A model generated the notes under the pieces. The model did not search any database, was not told the DNA's origin, and saw only the letters and a program-made list of their open reading frames with translations. The position numbers and the translations under genes were made by a program. Shown piece by piece: positions 34,376-41,886 of a DNA stretch of 64,000 nt (position 1 is its first letter; each line of letters starts with the position of its first letter). The stretch covers positions 62,001 to 126,000 of the forward strand of contig NZ_QEYD01000001.1 in NCBI RefSeq assembly GCF_003122215.1, in the 5' to 3' direction. The DNA is from Pararhodobacter marinus (lineage in GTDB: Bacteria > Pseudomonadota > Alphaproteobacteria > Rhodobacterales > Rhodobacteraceae).

Positions 34376-34778
34376 GGCGCGCAATCGCGTCCTTCAGCTC
34401 GCTCATGTTTCCCGCGACGATACCGTTTTCGGCCGGCTTGAACAGCCCGCGGATCTCGGTCCCCGTGGCGGTGACGGTGTCGCCCAGACGGATCTCGTAA
34501 TCCAGCGTCAGCGACTTCCGGCCCCAGTCGCGGATCGTCATCGCCACGCGGATCGTGTCATTGGGGCGCATCGGGCGGCGGAAATCGGCCGTCGCGGACA
34601 TCAGCCCCGCGCCCATCGCGCCGACCTCCGCGCAGATCGCCGCATGACCGCCGAACCGGGCCAGCCAGTCGTGGAAGCAGCGATCGAACCAGCCATAGAT
34701 GTTGGGATAGAACACGATCCCCGCCGGATCGCAGTCGCCGAAGGTGACGGTATAGCTCAGCTCGTGGGTAGAGGACAC
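34365..34778 (-). CDS. YbgC/4-hydroxybenzoyl-CoA-type thioesterase
   Basis: This 137-residue hot-dog thioesterase has the active-site region FGDCDPAGIVFYPNIYGWFD near residue 13, where the Asp is the catalytic residue of the 4-hydroxybenzoyl-CoA thioesterase type. DFRRPMRPNDTIRVAM and DYEIRLGD follow. I chose a GTG at 34778 with GGAG eight bases upstream. It is divergent from the fusion gene across an 87-base gap. The likely job is release of a hydroxylated aromatic acid from its CoA thioester made by that fusion enzyme. Confidence 0.85.
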   Translation of the reverse strand: MSSTHELSYTVTFGDCDPAGIVFYPNIYGWFDRCFHDWLARFGGHAAICAEVGAMGAGLMSATADFRRPMRPNDTIRVAMTIRDWGRKSLTLDYEIRLGDTVTATGTEIRGLFKPAENGIVAGNMSELKDAIARHEG

Positions 34779-34865
34779 GTTTTCCGCTCCATAAAAATTA
34801 TTGCGTATATCGGAAAACAATGTACCTTGCCCGCAAATCGGTGTCGAGGTCGGAGGGAGGAGCCC
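34779..34865. promoter_or_regulatory. Divergent promoter region with inverted repeat GTTTTCCG...CGGAAAAC
   Basis: The two perfect 8-bp arms lie at 34779-34786 and 34811-34818 with an AT-rich 24-base spacer (ATAAAAATTATTGCGTATAT within it). This is the only AT-rich gap between the thioesterase and the fusion gene. The symmetry makes it a candidate operator for the IclR regulator. The fusion gene's ribosome site, GGAGGGAGGAG, follows at about 34852-34862. Confidence 0.45.
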
Positions 34866-37562
34866 ATGCCACTTTCAAGCGTTGATATTCTCGGCGGCGG
34901 GCCTGCGGGTCTGTACACGGCAATCCTGCTGCGCAAGGCGATGCCGCATCTGCGACTGCGGGTGTATGAACAGAACCCGCGCGGCGCGACTTTCGGCTTC
35001 GGCGTGGTGTTCTCGGATCAGGCGCTGGACTTCCTGAAAGCCGACGACCCCGAGATCCACGCCACCATCACCCCGGACATGGAACGCTGGCGCAACATGA
35101 CGCTGAACCTGCCCGAGGGGCAGGTCACGTTGGACGGCGTGGGCTTTTCGGCGGTCGGGCGGAAGGAATTCAACGAGATGCTCGCCGCCCGCGCGCTGGA
35201 CCTCGGCGTCGAGATCCTGTTCGACACGCCGATCACCGCGCTTGACCAGCTGGACGGCGATCTGATCGTCGGCGCGGATGGCCTCAACTCGCTCGTGCGG
35301 CGCTCGAACGAGGCGGGCTTTGCCCCGCAATGGGACACTTTCACCAATCATTTCGCGTGGTTCGGCGCGGACCGGCCCTTCGACACGCTGACCCAGAGCT
35401 TCATCCGGACGGATCGCGGGGCGTTCAACGCGCATCACTACCGGTTCACCCCGGACCGCAGCACCTTCATCGTCGAATGCGACGACGCGACCTTTGCGGA
35501 ATACGGCTTTGCCGGGATGGATCAGGACCAGACGGCGGCGATCTGCGAAGAGGTTTTCTCCCCGATCCTGCAGGGGGCCAGGCTGATCCAGAACAACTCG
35601 ATCTGGCGGCAATTCCCCAAACTTTGGTGCGAACGCTGGGCGGTCGGCAACACCGTCATCCTGGGCGACGCCGCGCATACCGCGCATTTCTCCATCGGTT
35701 CGGGCACACGGCTGGCCATGGAAGACGCCATCGCGCTGGTGAAGGCGCTGTCCTCCCATGACGACCTGACCGAGGCGCTGGAAAGCTATCAGCACGAGCG
35801 GATGCCGATCGCGAAGAAGATCGTCACCGCGGCCAATACCTCGGCCCAGTGGTACGAGGATTTCGCCACCAAGATGGACATGGCCCCCGTCGATTTCGCC
35901 TTCGATTACCTGACACGCTCGGGCCGGGTCGATCTGGACCGGCTGCGCGCCATGGCGCCCGAGTTCATGGCGCGCTGGGATGCCGAGCATAACGCCGCCG
36001 CCCCCGCCGACCCCGTGGGCGACGACACGCCGGGCGCCCGGGCCATCGGCTTCGACAAGGCCGCGCATGCCAATTGCTCGGCGATCCTGTGGGACAACCT
36101 GCAGCGCAACCCCGACAAGCCCGCCGTCACCGGCCCCGCCGGCACGCTGACCTACCGCGACCTGATCGCCGAGGCCGCGCGCTGGGGCAATGCGTTCAAG
36201 GCGGCGGGGCTGAAGAAAGGGGACCGCGTTCCCTTCTTCCTCGATGACACGCCGGCCTATCCCGCGGCCTTCTTCGGCGCGGTGCGCGCGGGTTTCGTGC
36301 CGGTGCTGCTGAACACTCAGACGACGCCCGACCTGCTGAATTTCTTCCTGAAAGATACCGGCGCGCGGATCGCGCTGGTCGAAGAGACGCTGGGCGACAT
36401 CGTGACCGAGACCGTTCTGGCCGGGACCAGCGTCGAGCGCGTGGTGCGGGTCAATGGCGGGGACGATTTCACCGCCGGTCATTCCGACACGCTGGAGGCC
36501 GCCGATACCGGCCCCGATGACATGGCGTTCTGGATGTATTCCTCGGGCTCGACCGGGCGGCCCAAGGGCATCGTCCACCTGCATCACGACATGGCCTATT
36601 CGCAGCAGAGCTTCGGCGCAAAGGTACTGAAGCTGCGGCCCGACGACATCTGCTTCTCGGTGCCGAAGATCTTCTTCGCCTATGGCTTCGGCAACGCGAT
36701 CACCTTCCCCTTCTCTGTCGGCGCAACGACCCTGCTGCTGCCCGGACAGCCGCGCGCCGACGCCGTGCTCGATTGCATCGAGACCTACAGGCCCACGGTC
36801 TTCTTCGGCCTGCCCACGCTCTACACCGCGCTAGCGCGCACGCCGGGGATCGAAGGCCGCGACCTGTCGAGCATCCGGCAAAGCATGTCGGCGGCCGAGA
36901 TCCTGTCGGCGGATATCTACGACGCGTGGAAAGCGCTGGTGGGGCATGGCCCGACCGAAGGCCTGGGCTCGACCGAGATGTTGCATGTCTACCTGTCGAA
37001 CGCGCTCGACGATCACCGGCTCGGTGCGGCGGGTGCGGCGGTGCCGGGCTACGAGATCAAGCTGGTGACGCCCGACGGGGCCATCGCGCGGCCCGGCGAG
37101 GAAGGCGTGATGCATGTGCGCGGCCATTCCAGCGCGCCCTGCTACTGGAACCGGCCCGACAAGACGCGCGAGACGATGCGCGAGGACTGGATCTATACCG
37201 GCGACCGCTTCATCGAAAAGGACGGCTACTACTACTTTCAGGGCCGCGCGGATGAACTGATCAAGGTCTCGGGTCAGTGGGTCTGGCCGCTCGAGGTCGA
37301 GCGCTGCCTCAACGACCATCCCGATGTGCATGAATGCGCCGTGCTGGCGCACGAGCTGGGCGACAAGCGCATGACGCTGCGCGCCGTGGTGGTGATGCGC
37401 GACGGGCGCGCGGGCGATGTTGCGGCGCTGCAGGGCTACGTGAAGGGGCAGTTGCAGCCCTACAAGTACCCCCGGATCGTCGAATTCGTCCCGGCACTGC
37501 CGAAGACCGGCACCGGCAAGATCGACCGTCAGGCGCTCAAACGGATGCAGCCCGCAGGCTGA
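34866..37562 (+). CDS. Fusion: salicylyl-CoA 5-hydroxylase-like flavoprotein with benzoate-CoA-ligase-like domain
   Basis: This 898-residue protein joins two enzymes that are normally separate. Residues 1 to about 385 are an FAD hydroxylase with G10-GGPAG and GDAAHTAHFSIGSGTRLAME from residue 267, like salicylyl-CoA 5-hydroxylase and the monooxygenase part of anthraniloyl-CoA monooxygenase. After a linker rich in Ala, Pro and Asp, residues 400-898 are an AMP-forming ligase with YSSGSTGRPKG (558-568), GSTEMLHVYLSN near 700 and catalytic K885 in GTGKIDRQAL, like benzoate-CoA ligase. Expected activity: activate an aromatic acid such as salicylate or anthranilate to CoA, then hydroxylate the ring. 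The ribosome site is strong. Confidence 0.87.
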   Translation: MPLSSVDILGGGPAGLYTAILLRKAMPHLRLRVYEQNPRGATFGFGVVFSDQALDFLKADDPEIHATITPDMERWRNMTLNLPEGQVTLDGVGFSAVGRKEFNEMLAARALDLGVEILFDTPITALDQLDGDLIVGADGLNSLVRRSNEAGFAPQWDTFTNHFAWFGADRPFDTLTQSFIRTDRGAFNAHHYRFTPDRSTFIVECDDATFAEYGFAGMDQDQTAAICEEVFSPILQGARLIQNNSIWRQFPKLWCERWAVGNTVILGDAAHTAHFSIGSGTRLAMEDAIALVKALSSHDDLTEALESYQHERMPIAKKIVTAANTSAQWYEDFATKMDMAPVDFAFDYLTRSGRVDLDRLRAMAPEFMARWDAEHNAAAPADPVGDDTPGARAIGFDKAAHANCSAILWDNLQRNPDKPAVTGPAGTLTYRDLIAEAARWGNAFKAAGLKKGDRVPFFLDDTPAYPAAFFGAVRAGFVPVLLNTQTTPDLLNFFLKDTGARIALVEETLGDIVTETVLAGTSVERVVRVNGGDDFTAGHSDTLEAADTGPDDMAFWMYSSGSTGRPKGIVHLHHDMAYSQQSFGAKVLKLRPDDICFSVPKIFFAYGFGNAITFPFSVGATTLLLPGQPRADAVLDCIETYRPTVFFGLPTLYTALARTPGIEGRDLSSIRQSMSAAEILSADIYDAWKALVGHGPTEGLGSTEMLHVYLSNALDDHRLGAAGAAVPGYEIKLVTPDGAIARPGEEGVMHVRGHSSAPCYWNRPDKTRETMREDWIYTGDRFIEKDGYYYFQGRADELIKVSGQWVWPLEVERCLNDHPDVHECAVLAHELGDKRMTLRAVVVMRDGRAGDVAALQGYVKGQLQPYKYPRIVEFVPALPKTGTGKIDRQALKRMQPAG

Positions 37563-37570
37563 GGCTGTAG

Positions 37571-37591
37571 GGTGCGTGCTCTGCACGCACC
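37571..37591. terminator. Palindrome between convergent genes, possible bidirectional terminator
   Basis: The perfect 8-bp arms GGTGCGTG and CACGCACC flank a 5-nt loop, 8 bases after the fusion gene stop and 20 bases before the end of the convergent cobC gene. There is no U tract, so it may act as a weak terminator or be a repeat element. Short GTGCGTGC palindromes recur in related genomes by my recollection. Confidence 0.45.
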
Positions 37592-37611
37592 GCTTGCCGC
37601 GAGTCCGCCTT

Positions 37612-38586
37612 TCAGACCGGGCGCCATTCCGAGAGCGCCTGCTCGACCCGCGCCCATTCCCCGCCATGGGGCAGGCCCAGCCGCAGCCAGGTCTTCGAAT
37701 AGGGGAATCGCCGCGACCAGATCGCGCGCCGGGCCAGATGGTCCTGCGCGCGCTCGGCATCCGGCGTGGCATAGGTGCGAAACAGCGCGGTTCCGCCGAC
37801 CAGCGGCCACCCGGCGCGCGCGGCGCAGGCATCGAGCCGCTCGGCATCCGCGTGCAGCCGCGCGGTCGTGGCGCTCTTCCAGCCGGTGTCGCGCAGCGCC
37901 TTGGCGCCCAGTTCCATCGCCGGGCCGCTCACGCTCCACGGTCCCGCCAGCTGCCGCAGCGCCCCGATCACCGACGGCGCGGCCAGCACGAAACCCAGCC
38001 GCGCGCCGGCAAGGCCGTAGAACTTGCCGAAAGACCGCAGGATCAGCATCTTGTCGTTCAGGCAGGCGACGGCCGAGCGTTCGGGGTGGGGATCGGCAAA
38101 GCTTTCATCCACGACCAGAAAGCCCACGCGCTTCGCCACGCCTTCCAGCGATTCCGCCGTCCAGCTCCGGCCATCGGGATTGTTGGGATTGACCACCACC
38201 GCCAGATCGGCCCCGGCCAGCGCACGGATGCCATCGGCATTCTGCAACGACCAGCCATGCGCCACCAGGCTTGCGGCGTGTTCGTTATAGGTGGGCGCGA
38301 TCACCCGCGCATCCCCGGCAGGCCGCAGGCGCGGGTAAAGCTGGATCGCCGCCTGTGCCCCGGCCACCGGCAGAACCTGATCGGCAGAGACCCCATAGGC
38401 ATCGGCCGCGGCGGCGACCAGTTCGGACAAGGCTTGTGCCCCCGGCAGCCGCGTCCAGGCCTCGGGCGCGAAGGCCGGCACCGGATAGGGGCTGCGATTG
38501 ATCCCGGTCGACAGGTCGATCCATGCCTCGCCGCCATACTGCGCGCGGGCCTCGTCCAGATTGCCGCCGTGGTCCCGTTCTACCAT
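37612..38586 (-). CDS. cobC: Threonine-phosphate decarboxylase for cobalamin (CobC/CobD)
   Basis: This 324-residue fold-type I PLP enzyme begins ERDHGGNLDEARAQYGGEAW, typical of the family. It has VVVNPNNPDGRSW near residue 140, DESFADPHPE near 168, and the PLP lysine in LRSFGKFYGLAGARLGF near 200. It forms (R)-1-aminopropan-2-ol phosphate from L-threonine O-3-phosphate for the lower ligand arm of cobalamin. It is the third gene of an overlapping bluE-cbiB-cobC operon. In Salmonella naming this enzyme is CobD. Confidence 0.9.
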   Translation of the reverse strand: MVERDHGGNLDEARAQYGGEAWIDLSTGINRSPYPVPAFAPEAWTRLPGAQALSELVAAAADAYGVSADQVLPVAGAQAAIQLYPRLRPAGDARVIAPTYNEHAASLVAHGWSLQNADGIRALAGADLAVVVNPNNPDGRSWTAESLEGVAKRVGFLVVDESFADPHPERSAVACLNDKMLILRSFGKFYGLAGARLGFVLAAPSVIGALRQLAGPWSVSGPAMELGAKALRDTGWKSATTARLHADAERLDACAARAGWPLVGGTALFRTYATPDAERAQDHLARRAIWSRRFPYSKTWLRLGLPHGGEWARVEQALSEWRPV

Positions 38587-39515
38587 CCCGTCACCGCCAA
38601 GATTGCCACCATCCCCGCCAGCACCGCCATCGCGTGGCGATAGAGCCGAAGCGCCCGGACAAGATCGGCGGGCGTCGGATCGGGCGCCGCCGCGTTCACC
38701 CAGGGCTCGTTCGAGACGCCCCGCTCGTAAACGCGCGGCCCCGACAAACGGATCCATAGCGCGCCCGCCATCGCCGCTTCGGGCCAGCCCGCATTGGGCG
38801 AACGGTGATGGCGCGCATCCGCCAACACCACCCTGAGCGCCCGGCGGGCCTGGCCGCTGACCAGCGCGAACAGCCCGCCCGTCAGCCGCGCCGGGATCAG
38901 GTTGACCAGATCGTCGATCCGCGCCGAAGCCCAGCCGAAGTGTTCGTACCGCTCGGTCCGGTGGCCGATCATCGAATCCAGCGTGTTGATCGCCTTGTAG
39001 GCGACGATGCCGGGCAGCCCCGCGACCACGCCCCAGAAGATCGGCGCGACGATCCCGTCCGAGCTGTTCTCGGCCAGGCTTTCCACTGCCGCGCGGGCGA
39101 CCCCGGCCTCGTCCAGCCGGTTCGGGTCGCGCCCGACGATCATCGACACCGCGTGACGCGCGGCGGGCAGATCGCCCCTTGCCAGCGGGTCCGCCACGGC
39201 GACAACATGCTGGTGCATCGACCGCAAGGCCACCAGCGGCCAGGCCAGGATCCCGGCGATCACCGTTCCGACCCAGCCCCCGGGCAACAGCGCCACGACA
39301 GCCAGCGACAGGGCGACCGGCACCACGACCGCGATCAGCGCAGCGACCACGCCCTTCATCCGCCGCGCCCCACCCTGGTTGAGGTGGCGTTCCAGCGCCC
39401 CGATCAGCGCACCGATCCATGTCACCGGATGGCCGATGCGGCGATACAGCGCGTCGGGCCAGCCCATGACGGCGTCGATGGCCATGGCGATCAGGATCGC
39501 GGCGGCCGCGCTCAT
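38580..39515 (-). CDS. cbiB: Adenosylcobinamide-phosphate synthase (CbiB/CobD)
   Basis: This 311-residue inner-membrane protein attaches aminopropanol phosphate to adenosylcobyric acid. It has the family features GHPVTWIGALIGALERHLNQ near residue 28, RDPNRLDEAGVARAAVESLA near 130, NSSDGIVAPIFWGVVAGLPG near 150, and YKAINTLDSMIGHRTERY near 173. Four or five hydrophobic segments are seen. It overlaps both neighbouring genes by a few bases, so it is translated with them. It is called CobD in Pseudomonas nomenclature. Confidence 0.92.
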   Translation of the reverse strand: MSAAAAILIAMAIDAVMGWPDALYRRIGHPVTWIGALIGALERHLNQGGARRMKGVVAALIAVVVPVALSLAVVALLPGGWVGTVIAGILAWPLVALRSMHQHVVAVADPLARGDLPAARHAVSMIVGRDPNRLDEAGVARAAVESLAENSSDGIVAPIFWGVVAGLPGIVAYKAINTLDSMIGHRTERYEHFGWASARIDDLVNLIPARLTGGLFALVSGQARRALRVVLADARHHRSPNAGWPEAAMAGALWIRLSGPRVYERGVSNEPWVNAAAPDPTPADLVRALRLYRHAMAVLAGMVAILAVTGW

Positions 39516-40333
39516 GCGCCGCCCCCGGCGAAATGCAGGACCCCGGTAAAGCCCGCCTGTTCCAGCAATGCGGCGGCGCCCGCGGGCACGCGCCCCGGCG
39601 CAAAGATCAGGCCGCGCGCGCTGCCGGTATGGGCGATCATCCAGCCTGTCGCACCCAGCCTGTCGGCTAGTGACGCGGTCGGGTCCCCCTCAGGCCCGCG
39701 CAGCGCCAGCGTGCGCCTGGCGCTTTCGCCGGTCAGCGCGCAGAGACCCGGCAGATCCACCCCGCCGCGCCAGTGCGCCACCAGATCGGCGATGTCCGGG
39801 AAGGCCTCGTCCTCGGCCCGGGTGCGCTGCACGGGTCCGAGGAAGCCGCCCAGCACCTCGAAGCGCGGCAGCGCGGGAAGCCTTTCGACCACCTCGCCCC
39901 GGCGCGAGGCGAAAAGGCAGGTTTCGGGCCGGGGCAACATCAGCGGATCGCTCGCCCCCTCGGCCTCGACACAGGCGCGGGCAAGCGTTTCGGGCGCCCC
40001 GTCGAAGCCCAGCCAGCGCGCCAGCGCCACCAGCGCGGCGGTGGACGAACCGCCGCCGCCGCCGGGCGGCATCGTCGCCTGCATGGGCGGCAGCGTGTCG
40101 GGTTCCGGCAGCGACAGCGCCCGGCACAGCGCCCGGACCCGGCGGGGACCCAGAAGGCTGCGATCGCCCGTGCCCAGTTCGACCCAGAGCGCCGGGCAGG
40201 GCAGCGAGACCAGCACCAGAGGCCCCTCCGCGCCCAGCTTTCCCTGCAACAGCTCGCCGAAATGCCCGCGCACGCGCAGGCCGGCGCCGGAATGCAGCGG
40301 CTTCTGCGGGGCTCTGGCGGGGGCGTTCGTCAT
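39512..40333 (-). CDS. bluE: L-threonine kinase-like GHMP kinase (PduX/BluE)
   Basis: This 273-residue GHMP-family kinase has the N-terminal GHFGELLQG of the PduX/BluE group and the ATP-binding loop MPPGGGGGSSTAALVALAR near residue 88. It would phosphorylate L-threonine to L-threonine O-3-phosphate, the substrate of the CobC-type decarboxylase encoded two genes downstream. The operon order strongly supports the role. The ATG start is at 40333. The 131 bases upstream show no sign of a cobalamin riboswitch. Confidence 0.82.
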   Translation of the reverse strand: MTNAPARAPQKPLHSGAGLRVRGHFGELLQGKLGAEGPLVLVSLPCPALWVELGTGDRSLLGPRRVRALCRALSLPEPDTLPPMQATMPPGGGGGSSTAALVALARWLGFDGAPETLARACVEAEGASDPLMLPRPETCLFASRRGEVVERLPALPRFEVLGGFLGPVQRTRAEDEAFPDIADLVAHWRGGVDLPGLCALTGESARRTLALRGPEGDPTASLADRLGATGWMIAHTGSARGLIFAPGRVPAGAAALLEQAGFTGVLHFAGGGA

Positions 40334-40420
40334 GCGCAGGGTTCCGGTTTTCGTGCCTGTTTGCGGGCTTTCCCGCGCCGGGGCAAGAGCGCGCCTGTGC
40401 CGCCGTCGCGCTTATGCGAA

Positions 40421-40444
40421 CGGCCCGCCCTTTCGGACGGGCCG
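40421..40444. terminator. GC hairpin between bluE and the export lipoprotein gene
   Basis: Arms CGGCCCG (40421-40427) and CGGGCCG (40438-40444) lie 20 bases past the stop of the minus-strand export gene. The T tract is poor, so the call is weak. It probably marks the end of the polysaccharide export gene. Confidence 0.4.
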
Positions 40445-40464
40445 CGCAAAACCGGATGCCGGGA

Positions 40465-41574
40465 TCAGTTGCTGAAGCCGCGCACCGTCTGACCCGCGTT
40501 CCGCATGACGCCCATCACCTGCGCGATCAGCGGCAGCGCGGATTCCGTGGCCAGGATCACGTCGCCCGAATGGACGTTGAAGCGGTCCGCCGCGAACAAC
40601 CCGTCCGCCGATGTCAGGTCAAAGGTGAACACCACCTCTTCCTCACGCGGATAGGGACCGTCGGGACGCACGACACTGGCCGGATATTCCCGCAGCACCA
40701 GCACCCCCTGAAGGTTGGCGCGCGCCTGCGCCAGGCCGCCATTGTTGGAAATCGCGTCCAGGACGGTGACATGCTCGCGCTCGAAATACACCACGTCCTG
40801 AACCCCCGAAGCGCCCAGCATGATGTAGCTGCGCTGATCCTCTTCCACGAGGATCCGGTCGCCGCCCCGCATCTGGATATCATAGGCGGGGTTCGCGAAA
40901 AGCTCCTGCGCGGGGACGGTATAGGCCACCCCCGCCCGGTTCAGACGCACCAGCGGGTTGCGCAACGTGGGCGAAATCCCGCCGGCCTCGGCGATCACGC
41001 TCAGGACCGTCGGGCTGATTTCAGGCAGTTGCAGCCGGCCCGGGCGCGCCACGCCGGTGACGACGTCGATCGTGTTCCCCGCGCCGGGCGTCACGCTCAG
41101 CTGAACCTGACCGTCGGGCACGATCGACAGCATTTCCTGCTGGATCGTCCGGCGCGCCATCTCGGTGGACATGCCCGCCACGCGAAGCTCGCCCACATAG
41201 GGCACGAAGACCCGACCCGAGGCCGAAACCGGCACTTCGTTCATCGTCACCATGCGCTGCTCGGCCGTGGTCAGCAGGGAATCGGGCTGGCTGTCCCAGA
41301 TCGAGATCGACATCAGGTCGCCCGCACGGATGATCCGCGCGGTGGGCGCGGCGCTGGCGGTCGTCCAGTTGTTGCGCTGCTCGGCATCGCCAAGCGGCCA
41401 GTCCCGCAGGATATCGATCGAAGCGCGCGTCACCTCGAACACCTGCACGCCCAGCGCGGGATCATCGGCGCCCCGCAGCACTTCCTGTTGCAGCGCGGCC
41501 CCGCGCGGCATCGAGCAACCGGCCACCATGGCGGGGATCACCAGCAGGGTCGCCAGTCGCCGCAGGTTCAGCAT
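40465..41574 (-). CDS. Polysaccharide export outer-membrane lipoprotein (Wza-like)
   Basis: This protein of about 369 residues has a signal peptide with lipobox (LLVIPAMVAGC, Cys20 from the chosen start). A PES domain follows with IIRAGDLMSISIWDSQPDSL near 90 and FVPYVGELRVAGMSTEMARR near 135. SLBB-type domains follow (VTGVARPGRLQLPEIS near 185; IMLGASGVQDVVYFE near 265). It would form the outer-membrane channel for capsule or exopolysaccharide export. The frame is open to 41703; the in-frame ATG at 41667 is an alternative start. No other polysaccharide genes adjoin. Confidence 0.85.
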   Translation of the reverse strand: MLNLRRLATLLVIPAMVAGCSMPRGAALQQEVLRGADDPALGVQVFEVTRASIDILRDWPLGDAEQRNNWTTASAAPTARIIRAGDLMSISIWDSQPDSLLTTAEQRMVTMNEVPVSASGRVFVPYVGELRVAGMSTEMARRTIQQEMLSIVPDGQVQLSVTPGAGNTIDVVTGVARPGRLQLPEISPTVLSVIAEAGGISPTLRNPLVRLNRAGVAYTVPAQELFANPAYDIQMRGGDRILVEEDQRSYIMLGASGVQDVVYFEREHVTVLDAISNNGGLAQARANLQGVLVLREYPASVVRPDGPYPREEEVVFTFDLTSADGLFAADRFNVHSGDVILATESALPLIAQVMGVMRNAGQTVRGFSN

Positions 41575-41886
41575 CCCGCGGAAAGCCCCCGCGAAAGACG
41601 GCATCTCGCGCCCCATGGCCGGCATCGTTTCAGTCTTGTCCACTGTCGTCCGCTCTTTCTTTGTCATCGACACGCGGCTCGTTCGAGACCGGCTTTCCGG
41701 CATTGCGGACCGTGTCGCTTGTTGCGCGTGACGCTACTGATCTTCCCGTGATGCGGCAAGCCGTTGGCGACGATTGTTCCCTGACCGAAGCGCGAGGGCA
41801 ACACCGTTTCCCGGCCCGGCCCGGCGCTCGGCAAGCGATTGCCCGAAACGGCCGGGCCTGCCATCGTGGGGACGGGAGGATGCACC
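41575..41886. other. Intergenic region, divergent starts
   Basis: These 312 bases separate the export lipoprotein from the divergent FAD dehydrogenase. If the lipoprotein starts at 41667 the gap is 219 bases. GGGAGG lies just before 41887. I see no other gene, RNA or clear operator. Confidence 0.5.

Noticed and set aside
34251-34865. Upstream extension of the fusion gene frame (to 1103 codons)
   Set aside because: It would run antisense through the IclR and thioesterase genes. The ATG at 34866 has a strong ribosome site and matches the start of the flavoprotein family.
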